Assembly: GCF_016865525.2 (NCBI RefSeq)
Contig: NZ_CP075169.1
Location: 1,488,337 to 1,552,336, forward strand
Direction: 5' to 3'
Origin: Sodalis ligni
GTDB taxonomy: Bacteria; Pseudomonadota; Gammaproteobacteria; Enterobacterales; Enterobacteriaceae
Length of the DNA stretch: 64,000 nucleotides
Shown here: piece after piece, positions 21,545 through 34,986 of the stretch
Layout: the number at the start of each line of letters is the position of its first letter
Position numbering within the stretch: position 1 is the stretch's first letter
Translations under genes and position numbers: made by a program
The notes under the pieces: model-generated
What the model was told of the DNA's origin: nothing
Seen by the model: the letters and a program-made list of their open reading frames with translations, nothing else
Database searches by the model: none

Positions 21545-23973
21545 TAGGACGATGGTTCTGGCGCGAATGGCGTTCTCCTTCGCTGCTGATAGTGTGGTTG
21601 GCGCTGACCCTGTCGGTGGCCTGCGTACTGGCTTTGGGAAACATCAGCGATCGTATGCAAAAAGGCATCGGGCAGCAAAGCCGCGAATTTCTTGCCGCCG
21701 ACCGGGTACTGCGCACTGCGCGCCCGATAGATGAAAGCTGGCTGCGGCAGGCCGCCGCCGACGGCTTGACCTTGAGCCGCCAGGTAAGCTTTATGACGAT
21801 GACCTTCGCCGGCGACAACGCCCAACTGGCCAATGTCAAAGCCGCTGACGAGCGCTATCCGCTGTACGGACAACTGGTCACTCGTCCGGCGGGCTTGCGG
21901 GCCCAGCCCGGCACCGTGCTGGCGGCGCCGCGTTTACTGGCGCTGCTAGCCCTGAACGTCGGCGATATGCTGGCGGTGGGGGACGCCACGTTACGCATCA
22001 GCGGCGAGATCGTGCAGGAACCGGACAGCGGATTCAACCCGTTCCAAACCGCGCCGGCCATCATCATCAACGGGGCGGACGTGGAGAAAACCGGCGCCGT
22101 CCAGCCCGGCGGCCGGGTGACCTGGCGCTATATGTTCGCCGGCACGCCGCAACAGCTTCAAACCTTTGAGGGCTATCTGCTGCCCAAGCTTGGCGCCGAC
22201 CAGCGCTGGTATAGCATGGATGACTCCAACGGCGCGCTGAACGTCTCCATCCAGCGCTCTCATTCCTTCCTGGTGCTGTCGGCGCTGTTGACGCTGATGC
22301 TCGCCGTGGCGGCGGTGGCGGTGGCCATGGGGCATTATTGCCGCAGCCGCGGCGACGTGGTGGCGGTATTGAAAACCCTCGGCGCCGGACGCCGGGCGCT
22401 GATGAAACTCATCATCGGCCAGTGGCTATCGTTACTGATCTTTGCCGGGATATGCGGCAGCCTCATCGGTCTGGCCTTCGAATGGCTGTTAATGCGCATG
22501 CTGGCGCCGGTACTGCCGGCGGCGCTGCCCTCCGCCGGCGTCTGGCCCTGGCTGTGGTCGCTGGGATCGCTGGTGATTATTTCCCTGCTGGTGGGCCTGC
22601 GGCCGTACCGGCAACTGCTGGCCACGCGCCCGCTGCGGGTGCTGCGCCGGGAATCGGCCGCCGCTGTCTGGCCGCTGCGTTATTATGTGCCGGCTGTCCT
22701 TATCGTCGTCCTGGGATTGCTCATCGCCATCGTCGGCGTCGGCGGGCTATTCTGGACCCTGGCCGGCGGCATTGCGGTCCTGACGCTGATGCTGGCGGCG
22801 GTGGGATGGGGCGCCTTATGGCTGCTACGGCATGTGGTTGTCCGACGGCTTACCCTGCGGCTGGCCATTAACCGCCTGTTGCGGCAGCCATGGATAACCA
22901 TGAGCCAGCTGGCGGCGTTCTCACTGAGTTTTATGCTGCTGGCGTTGCTGCTGGTGATGCGGGGGGATTTACTCCAGCGCTTCCAGGAACAGCTGCCCCC
23001 GGGCAGCCCGAACTATTTCCTGCTGAACCTCACCGCCGATCAGGTGCCGCAGGTCAGGGATTTTCTCCGGCAAAACCAGGTATCCCCCGGAGCATTTTAT
23101 CCCATCGTCCGCGCGCGCCTGACGGAGATCAACGGGCAGATAGCAACCCAGATCGTTCATGAGAACGATCCCGGCGGCCGCACGGTCAATCGCGAGCTGA
23201 ACCTGACCTGGATGGCGGACCGGCCCGAGGGTAATCAACTGGTGTCAGGCCATTGGCCTCCGGGGCCCGGGGAAGTCTCCATGGAGCAGCGGGTGGCCGA
23301 TGATCTGCACCTGAAACTCGGCGATACCCTGGCCTTTACCGGCGATACCCAGACCTTCACCGCCAAAGTGACCAGCTTGCGAAAAGTGGATTGGGAAAGC
23401 CTGCGTCCCAATTTCTTTTTTATCTTTCCGCCGGGATCCCTGGATAATCAGCCCCAAACCTGGCTCACCAGTTTCCGCTATCAGGGTGACGAAAAGCTGA
23501 TGTCCCGCTTGAACCGCCAATTTCCCACCCTGACCTTGCTGGATGTGGGAGCCATTCTGCGGCAAATCGGCCAGGTATTGCAGCAGGTCAGCCGCGCCCT
23601 GGAAATCATGGTGGCGCTGGTGCTTATCTGCGGCGGCCTGCTGCTGCTGGCGCAGGTGCAGGTGGGTATGCACCAGCGCCAGCGGGAACTGGTGGTCTAT
23701 CGGACCTTGGGGGCCAGCGCCAAACTGCTGCGCTTGACCCTGTGGAGTGAATTTGCCTTGCTAGGACTGGTGGCCGGCGTGGCGGCGGCCATCGGCGCCG
23801 AAGCGGCGCTGGCGCTATTGCAGCAGAAAGTGTTCGATTTTCCCTGGCAACCGGATTATGTGCTGTGGTGGGCGCTGCCGCTGGGGGGGATGATATTATT
23901 GTCGCTGTTGGGCACCGTGTTGGGTATCCGGCTGGTCAAGGGCAACGGCGGCTTTCGACAGTATCTGGGGTGA
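21541..23973 (+). CDS. ybbP: ABC transporter permease YbbP
   Basis: An 810-residue FtsX/MacB-like permease (E. coli 804). One N-terminal membrane segment is followed by a periplasmic domain, a cluster of three to four segments (about 240-345), further hydrophobic segments near 390-480, a second periplasmic region (about 485-690) and a C-terminal FtsX domain (about 690-800, with VQVGMHQRQRELVVYRTLGA). Its ATG overlaps the TGA of ybbA, so the two are coupled. Confidence 0.93.
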   Translation: MIGRWFWREWRSPSLLIVWLALTLSVACVLALGNISDRMQKGIGQQSREFLAADRVLRTARPIDESWLRQAAADGLTLSRQVSFMTMTFAGDNAQLANVKAADERYPLYGQLVTRPAGLRAQPGTVLAAPRLLALLALNVGDMLAVGDATLRISGEIVQEPDSGFNPFQTAPAIIINGADVEKTGAVQPGGRVTWRYMFAGTPQQLQTFEGYLLPKLGADQRWYSMDDSNGALNVSIQRSHSFLVLSALLTLMLAVAAVAVAMGHYCRSRGDVVAVLKTLGAGRRALMKLIIGQWLSLLIFAGICGSLIGLAFEWLLMRMLAPVLPAALPSAGVWPWLWSLGSLVIISLLVGLRPYRQLLATRPLRVLRRESAAAVWPLRYYVPAVLIVVLGLLIAIVGVGGLFWTLAGGIAVLTLMLAAVGWGALWLLRHVVVRRLTLRLAINRLLRQPWITMSQLAAFSLSFMLLALLLVMRGDLLQRFQEQLPPGSPNYFLLNLTADQVPQVRDFLRQNQVSPGAFYPIVRARLTEINGQIATQIVHENDPGGRTVNRELNLTWMADRPEGNQLVSGHWPPGPGEVSMEQRVADDLHLKLGDTLAFTGDTQTFTAKVTSLRKVDWESLRPNFFFIFPPGSLDNQPQTWLTSFRYQGDEKLMSRLNRQFPTLTLLDVGAILRQIGQVLQQVSRALEIMVALVLICGGLLLLAQVQVGMHQRQRELVVYRTLGASAKLLRLTLWSEFALLGLVAGVAAAIGAEAALALLQQKVFDFPWQPDYVLWWALPLGGMILLSLLGTVLGIRLVKGNGGFRQYLG

Positions 23974-24107
23974 GTTTTATCGCGTAACATTAATGCAACA
24001 AAAAATCCCCAGGCAAGTGACAACCAGGTTGACAGCCACCGCACGCCTACTGCACAGTAACGGCCAGGCGTCATACTAAAATACGGTTTGAGGAGTTAAA
24101 ATAATAA

Positions 24108-26339
<2,232 letters not shown>

Positions 26340-26344
26340 CTATA

Positions 26345-26388
26345 GAACGGACGTCCTGTGAAGGGACGTCCTGACCTTGGGACGTCCC
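26345..26388 (+). terminator. GGACGTCC dyads after icd, possible terminator
   Basis: The palindrome GGACGTCC appears three times within 45 bases. GGGACGTCC (26363-26371) pairs perfectly with GGACGTCCC (26380-26388) over an 8-base loop. No T-run follows, so termination is inferred from position alone. Confidence 0.45.
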
Positions 26389-26913
26389 GGGTCCAGAGCG
26401 GTTTTCCATTGGTCCTGAATTTCGCAGGGCTTTTGCTACACGGTATATCCCTTCTAAAGACACCCCATTCACAGACGTTATTCCCAGCATTCGCGCGGCC
26501 AGGTATCGGCTTTTGCGCGTATCTCAGAATTCATCCATGTGATTTAACCAAAATAACATGATGGGAAAATAAGTGTGGATAGCCCTGCATGTTATTGTTA
26601 AATCGCGGAGCTTGTGATAACTATAAAATACTTTTAGCTTTACTGTGCTTATTTTGTATTTGCATTTATTAAATTTTATAAAGAGGCGAACGTGAAGTTA
26701 GATTATGTAAATAATAAATCATAAAAGTTATCACTTTTCATCAGGTATGAATGCTATGATCGGCAGCGCTTAGTTTTGGTGATTTGTTGAATTTGCCAAT
26801 TGATCAAATTATTTTAATTGGATTGATTATTTTTGCTCTCTTTTGCACAACTATTTAATTAATTCTGGTTATTTTGAATATTAATCAATAAATAACGTTT
26901 TGAGGTTTATTAT
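26389..26913. other. AT-rich region upstream of the ankyrin gene
   Basis: There is no gene here. Base composition falls sharply to AT-rich from about 26.55 kb, marking the left edge of an island that ends near 30.1 kb. Any promoter of the ankyrin gene would lie here, but I see no single convincing one. Confidence 0.5.
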
Positions 26914-29900
26914 ATGCCAAATAACAATATAAATGCTTCGTTTATTCATCATAGTCAACATGACATTACGCATGTTTCAGCACCTCATTCAAGTAGTGAG
27001 ATTGAGAAACCCAGACTTTCCTTTCGAAAGGATAATGACGACATTAACTTATTTGAAACGACGTTTTTGATGATTACATGAAACAAACCCGAGATGATTT
27101 AATTTATATCGCCGGGAAGGCGGGTGTTGGAGATAAATTCTCATCGCAAATTAATCATTTTATGTCATTGATTGAAGAGCCTGATTTCATTGCCGATGAA
27201 AATAAAGAAATGGTTTATGGTCAACTGGGTCGGTTTCTTGAACTTTTAAGCAATATTGATAAAGAAAAATTCTCTTATATTTTTAAGGATATCATCGAAA
27301 ACATGTTTGCCGGCTTGGATGTTTGCACAACGGGTGCCATAAGCAACATATCCAATGCATGCACAAGAGTTAAATATCATACCGGCGGAGGAACGTTGAA
27401 TAAATGCAAAGATTTTCGGAATAATCTTATTATTTCACTTGTCGCAAATTTTGTCAGGCACCATCATGGCAGCAAGTCAGAAGAAATGGAAATACATTAT
27501 GCCAATGCATATCAGCAACTCTTAGAAGATACGGAATGGAGTATAGGTGCACCCGTAACCGATATCTTCATCTCACAAGATCAGAAGAATTTGATTAAAA
27601 TTAATTTTAACTATTTAAAAGAAGATCTTTTCAGGTTGTCTCGTATCTGAGAATGATATCAGATTATGGTCTTGAAGTTTATCAAACATGCCAAGATATC
27701 GCGGCAAAAAAGGAAATCATAAGGATAATGATTATACAATTCTGACGAATGAAGGCTATGTTGATATCATAAAATATATTAAATCAATATCTGATTTTCT
27801 AAAAGAGGAGGATATTGTTTCCTGCAACAATGATTATTGTATGTCATTAAAGCCTAATGCAGATGCCATTAACTGTGCCTTAGCTGAAACGTTATCATCG
27901 GAACAGAGTCCTTCTGGTTACGCAAAACCATGATGATTCGTGATGATAAGTTTGAAATAGTTAATGCCGGCGGTTTTATTTTTGAAGACAAAGAGCATAA
28001 TATCCGTAAACCTATGTCTCTCGGCGTGTTGAGCGGGAAAAAATAGCTGGGTCAATCGAAGATGAATTGTTGCTTTTCACAATTAATAATACAGATTTAA
28101 ACGAAATTAGCATTCATTTTCAACCTGAATGGGTTAGCCAAACATTGCCTGTCTTCACATCCTGTGACAGTGAAAAATCTATGCGGCACTGACGATTTTT
28201 TGAAAGATTCAGAAATTGATAATACTTTTCGTTCTAAAATGGCCACACCATACTTATGTTGTCAATTAATTATACAGATATGGATATGGCTAAAAAATAT
28301 TGAAAAATCTAACGTTAATATCAATGATAAAGACAATAGAAACCGCAGCGCTTTGCATTTGGCTGTCGTAAAGCAAAGTTTCGAAATGTCTTCTTTGTTG
28401 TTAAATGAAAAAGCATTATCGCTGATTGTAAGGATGATCGTGGACAAACACCTTTAATGCTGGCTGCTATATACCAGAATTTTCAAATCGCCGAATTGCT
28501 ACTGACCAGACAAGATGTTGATGTTAATCAAGTGGATTTTAATACAAACAGCGTTTTATTACACGCGGTTCATGGTAATCAAATTAATTTAGTTCAATCG
28601 CTGCTTAAAAGAGCAGAGATTGATTTCAACTACAAAATAAGGATGGGGCCACCGCTCTGTCTACCGCAATTAAGGAAAAACATGGTGAAATTATCAAATT
28701 ATTACTTAACTGTGAGTTGATAAATATAAATCAAGTGGACAGTTCTGGAAATTCTTCTTTGATATTGGCTGCAGCGACTGGACAAACAAAAGTGGTAGAA
28801 TGGATAATAAAAGGCCGGAGATTCAAATAAATCTTGAAAATGATGATGGAGTTACAGCTTTAAATAAAGCAATATTAAAAATCAAAATAAAATAGTGAAA
28901 TTATTACTTGATCATGGATCAATCAATGTAGGCGCTGCTGATAAAACGGGCGATTCAGCATTGATCTACGCTGCTGCGTTGGGACAGCGTGAGACAACAG
29001 AGTGGTTACTGAATAGAAGTGATATAGATATCAACCATACGAATAAAGTGGGGTTATCTGCTTTAATTCTTGCTGCGTCTAGGGGCACAATGAAATAGTT
29101 GAAGAACTGCTTAATAGGGCGGGAATTAACATTAATCATGCCACTGAAAATGGATATTCCGCTTTAATAGGCGCGGCGGAGAAAGGATATAGTGAAATTG
29201 TAAAGTTGTTGCTTAAGATGAGGGATATCAAAATTAACCATATAAATGAATCTGGATATTCTGCTTTAATGCGCGCGGCCGACAAAGGGCACAGTGAAAT
29301 CGTAAAATTAATGCTTGATAACACGGATATTGATACCAACCTTACTGATTATTTTGGCAATTCTGCTTTAACGCTCGCTGTGAGTAGGGGGTGCAACGAA
29401 ACAGTAAAATTATTGCTTAATAGAATGGATATTGATATCAATTACCTGAAAAGAGGCGATTCTGCTTTAATGCTCGCTGTGCGTTCTGGGCGCAAAGACA
29501 TGGTAAAATCACTTCTTAACAGAACGGAGATTGACATTAACTGTGTAAACAGGAATGGTTCGACCGCCCTGATTGTCGCAACGGAACATAAGCATATTGA
29601 GATTGTGAAATTATTGCTTGATTGTGCGACTGTTGATATCAATAAAGCAAACCTCAAGGGAGAGACTGCGCTAATGGTGGCTATAATAGGAGGTCATACA
29701 GAATTCATTGAATTATTTGTTAAGCGTAAAGACATCGATTCAAACGTGAAAGATCTCATTGGCAAAACTGCTTTTTTCATGGCTATTAATAAATCGGACT
29801 ATAATACGGCAAAGCTTTTAATCATAGCGAAAATACTGAACTTGGCCATAAAAACAAAAAGAATAATGTCACCCGTGAATTTGATGAATAAAATAAGCTG

Positions 29901-29922
29901 GTTCAGATTGCCGTACTACTAA
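26914..29922 (+). pseudogene. Large ankyrin-repeat protein gene, broken by many frameshifts
   Basis: One ancestral gene of about 1000 codons is spread over all three plus frames. It starts with an ATG at 26914 (MPNNNINASFIHHSQHD). It slips in a T-tract near 27065 into the long frame 27078-27650 (KQTRDDLIYIAGKAGVGDKF), then continues in pieces: 27688-27933, about 27950-28050, 28050-28190, 28164-28457, 28457-28640, 28640-28830, 28815-28890, 28895-29098 and 29083-29922. Joined across the slips the downstream two thirds give about 12 to 14 ankyrin repeats (DDRGQTPLMLAA, NKDGATALSTAIKEKHGEII, ENGYSALIGAAEKGYSEIV, SALTLAVSRG). The N-terminal ~350 residues match no family I can name. AT-rich composition unlike its neighbours and lack of synteny point to horizontal gain followed by decay. 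Ankyrin proteins in host-associated bacteria are often secreted effectors, but no secretion signal is proven here. Confidence 0.75.
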
Positions 29923-29987
29923 AAGTAGCCTGTATCGGCTATATATTTAAATCGAATCGGAGAGAGCATTTCTCTCACCGGCGGCAC

Positions 29988-30091
29988 CTAAATAGCTTTT
30001 CATATTAGCGCTACACTTGCGGGAGATGACATCCCGCCAGCGCTGGCCCTGCACGATGAGAAGTGAAGCATTAATGCGCAAAGCTATTTAG
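29988..30091. mobile_element. 104-bp element with 12-bp terminal inverted repeats (MITE-like)
   Basis: CTAAATAGCTTT (29988-29999) and AAAGCTATTTAG (30080-30091) are perfect inverted repeats. Inside is a nested hairpin, GCGGGA/TCCCGC, flanked by AGCGCT on both sides. It contains no ORF and no obvious target duplication. It lies exactly between the ankyrin pseudogene and purK, at the right edge of the AT-rich island. Confidence 0.4.
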
Positions 30092-30144
30092 TCAAATGCT
30101 TCAGGCCCGATAAAAAGGCCTTTATTGGTCAAGCGACGGCAAGA

Positions 30145-31221
30145 TCACAGCAGCTCTGCCAGCCGTTGCTGCGCCCAATGCAGCCCGCGCTGATACTCCT
30201 CTGGCAACTGTGGCGCCAACCGCGTAAGGCTGCGATGCAAAACATCACGGTCGGGATGATTGAGGTTAAGGTGGCCCACCTTACGACCGGGACGCACCTC
30301 TTTCTCATACCAGTGCAAATGCACCAGGGCATCCTTAAGCCAGCTTTCGTCGACGCCTGTTCCGATTAGATTCACCATCACCGACGGCGCGTTGACAACC
30401 GGTTTTGGCAGCGGTAAATCCAGGATGGCGCGCAAATGCAGCTCGAACTGGCTGATGGAGGCGCCGTTTTGCGTCCAGTGGCCGCTGTTGTGCACCCGCG
30501 GCGCCAGCTCGTTAATCAATAAATCATTGCCGAGAATAAAACACTCCATCGCCATCACGCCGACGTAATTCAGTTCATGCATAATGGCCGACAGCATAAG
30601 CTCCGCCCGATGCTGCAACGCGGCGTCCGGCTGCGGTAGCGCGACGCTGGCGCGCAGGATGCCGTCCTGATGCAGGTTATGGGTCAGCGGATAAAAAACG
30701 CTGCCGCCGTCAAACCCGCGGGCGCCGATTAACGATACCTCGCCGGAGAAGGGGATGCCCTGTTCGACAATACAGCTTCCATAACACTCTTGAGGCAGGT
30801 CCGCTTCTTCGCCGGGAGTGAGTCGCCACTGACCGCGTCCGTCATAACCGCCCACGCGGCGTTTGACGATAGCCAAATCACCAAAGGAATTGAACACCTG
30901 CGGCCACTGCGCCGCCCCACTGAGCTCTTCCCATGGCGCGGTGGACAGCCCGAGCTGGTCCAGCAATTGTTTTTGCGTCAGGCGGTCAGCCAGACGCGGA
31001 AAAATATCCCGGTTAACAAACGCCTTATGGCGCGCCAGCTCCAGGGTCAGCGGCGTTTCGGGCCAGCGTTCGATTTCAGCGGTAATCACGCTTTGCTGGA
31101 ACGGCACCGATTCAGGCTCCGCCTCCAGACCCACCGGGAATACCTGTATGCCCAGGGGTTCGCCTGCCTGACGCAGCATGCGCCCCAGCTGGCCGTTGCC
31201 TAAAACACAAACCGGCTTCAT
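30145..31221 (-). CDS. purK: 5-(carboxyamino)imidazole ribonucleotide synthase
   Basis: PurK uses ATP and bicarbonate to carboxylate AIR to N5-CAIR in purine synthesis. The 358-residue ATP-grasp protein (E. coli 355) begins [20 protein letters not shown] and shows [13 protein letters not shown] (ATP loop), EVSLIGARG and [15 protein letters not shown]. Its ATG overlaps the TGA of purE (31218-31221), so the pair is coupled. PurR control is likely through the box upstream of purE. Confidence 0.97.
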   Translation of the reverse strand: MKPVCVLGNGQLGRMLRQAGEPLGIQVFPVGLEAEPESVPFQQSVITAEIERWPETPLTLELARHKAFVNRDIFPRLADRLTQKQLLDQLGLSTAPWEELSGAAQWPQVFNSFGDLAIVKRRVGGYDGRGQWRLTPGEEADLPQECYGSCIVEQGIPFSGEVSLIGARGFDGGSVFYPLTHNLHQDGILRASVALPQPDAALQHRAELMLSAIMHELNYVGVMAMECFILGNDLLINELAPRVHNSGHWTQNGASISQFELHLRAILDLPLPKPVVNAPSVMVNLIGTGVDESWLKDALVHLHWYEKEVRPGRKVGHLNLNHPDRDVLHRSLTRLAPQLPEEYQRGLHWAQQRLAELL

Positions 31222-31727
31222 GCATCCTCCCGCGGGTCGGGATGGGCCAGAACCTCATCGGTTTGCGCCTGCCGCCAGGCCGCCAAACGGTCCGACAACG
31301 CCTGGTCATGCAAAGCAAGTATCTGTGCCGCCAGCAATGCGGCATTGGCGGCGCCGGCCTTGCCGATGGCCAGGGTGCCCACCGGTATGCCGCGAGGCAT
31401 CTGCACGATGGAATAAAGGCTGTCCACGCCGCTCAGCGCCGCGCTCTGCACCGGCACCCCCAGCACCGGCAGCAGGGTTTTTGCCGCCAACATGCCCGGC
31501 AGGTGGGCCGCGCCCCCCGCCCCGGCGATGATCACCTGGATTCCCGCCGCCGCCGCTCCCTGGGCATATTCAAACAGCTTATCCGGCGTGCGGTGCGCAG
31601 AGACGATTTCCGCCTGAAAGGGGACCTGCAGGGAAGTGAGAATGTCCGCGGCGAACTGCATGGTTCCCCAGTCGCTTTTGGATCCCATAACGATGGCGAT
31701 TTTTGCCAGGGCAGGATTGGCTTGCAT
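31218..31727 (-). CDS. purE: N5-CAIR mutase
   Basis: PurE converts N5-CAIR to CAIR. The 169-residue protein has the class I signature [12 protein letters not shown] (about 13-24), the SAHRTPD motif with the catalytic histidine, and the [11 protein letters not shown] loop. Length matches E. coli (169). It is the first gene of purEK, with a PurR box about 95 bases upstream. Confidence 0.97.
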   Translation of the reverse strand: MQANPALAKIAIVMGSKSDWGTMQFAADILTSLQVPFQAEIVSAHRTPDKLFEYAQGAAAAGIQVIIAGAGGAAHLPGMLAAKTLLPVLGVPVQSAALSGVDSLYSIVQMPRGIPVGTLAIGKAGAANAALLAAQILALHDQALSDRLAAWRQAQTDEVLAHPDPREDA

Positions 31728-31820
31728 GGACGGAATGCTCCTGTGGTTGCGCTAAAACGACCCCCGTCACGCCGGGATGCCGGTAAAAGAGGGCGTAGAG
31801 CATATCATGTGTCACGGGCG

Positions 31821-31836
31821 AGGAAAACGGTTGCGT
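31821..31836 (-). promoter_or_regulatory. PurR operator upstream of purEK
   Basis: On the minus strand the sequence is ACGCAACCGTTTTCCT, matching the PurR consensus ACGCAAACGTTTGCGT in its left half and centre. It is the same as the known E. coli purE operator as I recall it. Its position upstream of purE supports repression by PurR with hypoxanthine or guanine. Confidence 0.7.
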
Positions 31837-31966
31837 ATCCTGTTAAAGCAGAATTATAGATCACATATATCACCTAACGCGGACCAATGGAAAAGAGGCG
31901 CCGATAACATTCCCAGCACCTGTTTCAGACATAGCTGACGTATGGGAGGAAAGAATTTTGCGCCGG

Positions 31967-32695
31967 CTATCCCTCGAAAGGGAATTCAATCAGTTCGATA
32001 CTCTCCCGGCTGACCTTGATCATGGAACCCTGATGGTGCCAGGCGCCCAGCACCGCCCGATGGAGCTGGCCCGAGGACAGTTGCTGGATGTGGATGGCCG
32101 GGCGGTGGGTATGGCCGTGAATCAGCCAGTCCACTCCATGGCGCTCGGCGACGGCGGCCACCGCCTGCGGGTTGACATCCATGATGTCCGGGGATTTTGC
32201 CTGGTTGGCCTGCCGGCTGCCGGCGCGCATCCGATCGGCGATTCGCAGGCGCCAGCGCAGCGGCAGCGCCAGAAATAATCGCTGCAGCCAATGCCGGTTG
32301 ACGCGTCGCCGGTAACGCTGATAGCGCACATCATCGGTACACAGGGTATCTCCGTGCAAAACAAGGATTCGGCGATCGTATAATTCCAGTCGTTGCTCTT
32401 CGGGCAGTATGGTCATGCCGCAGGCATCGGCGAAACGCCGGCCCAGCAGGAAATCACGGTTGCCGTGGATAAAAAAGCACGGGATGCCCTTTTTATGCAG
32501 CGCGTGCAACGCCGCGGCGACTTCGCGATGCAGCGGCGCGGGATCGTCGTCCCCAATCCAGGCCTCGAACAGGTCGCCCAGGATATAGAGCGCGTCGGCG
32601 TGGATCGCTTGCCGCTGTAAAAAATGCAGAAAACCGGCGGTGATCGCCGGTTCTTTATGACTTAGATGAAGATCCGCAATAAATAAGGTTGCCAT
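31967..32695 (-). CDS. lpxH: UDP-2,3-diacylglucosamine hydrolase
   Basis: LpxH removes UMP from UDP-2,3-diacylglucosamine to give lipid X in lipid A synthesis, at the inner-membrane face. The 242-residue calcineurin-like phosphoesterase shows the metal ligands in ADLHL (D8, H10), GDLFEAW (D41), GNRDFLLG (N79, R80), LHGDT (H114) and HGHTH (H195, H197). Length is close to E. coli (240). It follows ppiB on the same strand by 11 bases. Confidence 0.96.
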   Translation of the reverse strand: MATLFIADLHLSHKEPAITAGFLHFLQRQAIHADALYILGDLFEAWIGDDDPAPLHREVAAALHALHKKGIPCFFIHGNRDFLLGRRFADACGMTILPEEQRLELYDRRILVLHGDTLCTDDVRYQRYRRRVNRHWLQRLFLALPLRWRLRIADRMRAGSRQANQAKSPDIMDVNPQAVAAVAERHGVDWLIHGHTHRPAIHIQQLSSGQLHRAVLGAWHHQGSMIKVSRESIELIEFPFEG

Positions 32696-32706
32696 TGCAG
32701 CAGTGT

Positions 32707-33201
32707 TTATTCTTCCACCGTCACGCTGGTGATAATGACATCTTCTTTAGGCACATCCTGATGCATGCCGCTGCGGCCGGTGGGGACATTTTTGATTTTA
32801 TCCACTACATCCAGGCCGTCGGAGACTTCGGCGAAAACGCAATAGCCCCAGCCGTCGGCATTTTCAGAGCGGAAATTCAAAAAGTCATTGTCCACCAGGT
32901 TAATGAAAAACTGCGCGGTGGCGGAATGGGGATCGTTGGTCCGCGCCATTGCAAGCGTGCCGCGGTTGTTTTTCAAACCGTTGTTGGCCTCGTTTTTGAT
33001 GGTCGCCTTGGTGGCTTTTTGCGCCATGCCTGGCTCAAAACCGCCGCCTTGAATCATAAAACCGTTAATGACACGATGGAAAATGGTATTATCATAAAAG
33101 CCGCTACGGCAGTAATTCAGGAAATTCTCGACGGTTAACGGTGCCTTGTCGGCGAAAGTATTAATGACGATATCGCCGTGATTAGTGTGGAAAGTGACCA
33201 T
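32707..33201 (-). CDS. ppiB: Cytoplasmic peptidyl-prolyl cis-trans isomerase B (cyclophilin)
   Basis: The 164-residue cyclophilin fold matches E. coli PpiB (164). The catalytic region [15 protein letters not shown] contains the active-site arginine, and [19 protein letters not shown] forms the substrate groove. There is no signal peptide, so it is cytoplasmic. It precedes lpxH in a probable two-gene unit. Confidence 0.97.
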   Translation of the reverse strand: MVTFHTNHGDIVINTFADKAPLTVENFLNYCRSGFYDNTIFHRVINGFMIQGGGFEPGMAQKATKATIKNEANNGLKNNRGTLAMARTNDPHSATAQFFINLVDNDFLNFRSENADGWGYCVFAEVSDGLDVVDKIKNVPTGRSGMHQDVPKEDVIITSVTVEE

Positions 33202-33569
33202 AAATAGTTGTCCTACGAGTCAGAAAAGGAGTTATACCCTATTGATTTCATGTTGCGCCAGGGCGGCAACGTGAAAGATGACGGGTATATTCACTGCCAG
33301 GGAAACAGACCGAATTTATAACATAAGTCCGGCGTGGAGTCAGCATACACAGCAGATAACACCGGTTTCTGTTAATATGCCCGGCCAAATCCCCCGCAAA
33401 ACGGTTGCTTTTCGATCATGGCATAGTCCGTGGCATAGCCCTCCGGGCTCGCTTGGCGCCTGGTCTTGCATTCCCAACGTCTTCAGGGTTCAATACCCCG
33501 TTGCATGAACAATCTGTCTAAACCTGTCGGTATGCACACGTACCTGTTACTACCATGGAATGAATGTAG
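33202..33569. other. ppiB-cysS intergenic region with half of a palindromic repeat
   Basis: The region separates divergent ppiB and cysS and should hold both promoters. AACGTGAAAGATGACGGGTA at 33268-33287 repeats the right arm of the apt-dnaX palindrome with one mismatch; the left arm is replaced by a short GTTGC/GCAAC dyad. The 76-codon frame at 33278-33508 has no family features and is not called. Confidence 0.5.
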
Positions 33570-34953
33570 ATGCTGAAGATTTTAATACCCTGACCAGACA
33601 AAAGAGGAATTCAAACCTATTCATGCCGGAAAAGTCGGTATGTACGTGTGCGGTATCACTGTTTATGACCTTTGTCATATCGGCCACGGCCGGACCTTCG
33701 TGGCTTTCGACGTCGTCACCCGCTACCTGCGCTTCAAAGGGTATGAAGTGGATTACGTGCGAAATATCACCGATATCGACGACAAGATTATTCACCGCGC
33801 GGCGCAAAATAAAGAAACCATCGATCAACTCACCTCCAGAATGATCGGCGAGATGTATCGGGATTTCGATAAGCTGAATATCGCGCGCCCCGACAGCGAA
33901 CCCCGCGCCACGTTCCACATGGCGGATATCATCGAAATGGTGGAAACGCTCATCGGCAAGGAGCACGCCTATATCGCCGCCAATGGAGACGTGATGTTTG
34001 CCGTGGATACCGATCCGTCCTATGGCGAGCTGTCGCGCCAGGACCTGGAACAGCTTCAGGCCGGCGCGCGGGTGGAAGTGGCCGATGTCAAACGCAACCC
34101 CATGGACTTCGTGCTGTGGAAGATGTCCAAGGCCGGCGAACCCAGTTGGCCTTCACCCTGGGGGCAAGGCCGCCCGGGCTGGCATATCGAATGTTCGGCC
34201 ATGAACTGCAAACAGCTCGGTAATCATTTTGATATTCACGGCGGCGGATCGGATTTGATGTTCCCCCACCATGAAAATGAAATCGCCCAGTCCACCTGTG
34301 CCCATGAGGGGCCCTATGTGAACTACTGGATGCATTCCGGCATGGTGATGGTGGACAGGGAAAAGATGTCCAAATCCCTGAATAATTTTTTCACCGTGCG
34401 TGATGTGCTGAAATATTATGACGCTGAAACGGTGCGTTATTTCCTGATGTCGGGACATTACCGCAGCCAATTGAACTACAGCGAGGAAAACCTCAAGCAG
34501 GCGCGATCCTCCCTCGAACGTCTTTATATCGCCCTGCGCGGAGCCGATCCCCAAACCCCGCCGGCGGGCGGCGAAGCTTTCCTGGCGCAGTTCGTTGCCG
34601 CCATGGACGATGATTTCAATACGCCGGAAGCCTACTCGGTACTGTTCGAAATGGCGCGGGAAGTCAATCGCCTCAAGGCGGAGAATCCCCGTGAAGCCGC
34701 GGGGCTGGCCGCCGCGTTGCGCCAGTTGGGCCATGTTCTCGGCCTGCTGTCCCAGGACCCGGAACAGTTTCTGCAGCACGGCGCCCAAACCGACGATGAC
34801 GAAACCGCACAGATTGAAGCCCTGATTAAACAGCGTAATGATGCCCGCAAAGAGAAAAACTGGGCCCTGGCGGACCAGGCGCGAAAACAGCTCACCGACA
34901 TGGGTATCGTACTGGAAGACAGTGCTCAGGGCACTATCTGGCGCCGCGGCTAG
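33570..34953 (+). CDS. cysS: Cysteinyl-tRNA synthetase, two single-base losses at the 5' end
   Basis: A class I aminoacyl-tRNA synthetase. The uninterrupted frame from 33640 shows [19 protein letters not shown] (zinc ligand C and HIGH-type motif), [21 protein letters not shown] (zinc ligands) and KMSKS. The usual start [23 protein letters not shown] is encoded from the ATG at 33570, but one T is missing in a T-run near 33583 and one A near 33602. With both restored the gene is 1386 bases, 461 residues plus stop, exactly the E. coli length. Internal initiation at 33640 would drop about 23 residues of the first strand and seems unlikely to give a good enzyme. Because cysS is essential, a sequence error is a real possibility. 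Confidence 0.9.
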
Positions 34954-34986
34954 AAAGGCGAACGAAAACGCGCCAGAAGGCCCAAG

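Noticed and set aside
26340..30144. Possibility that the AT-rich island is a CRISPR or prophage
   Set aside because: No direct-repeat/spacer pattern, integrase or phage structural gene is visible; the short internal repetition is protein-level ankyrin repetition.
33278..33508. 76-codon frame before cysS
   Set aside because: No family features, and it overlaps a repeat.
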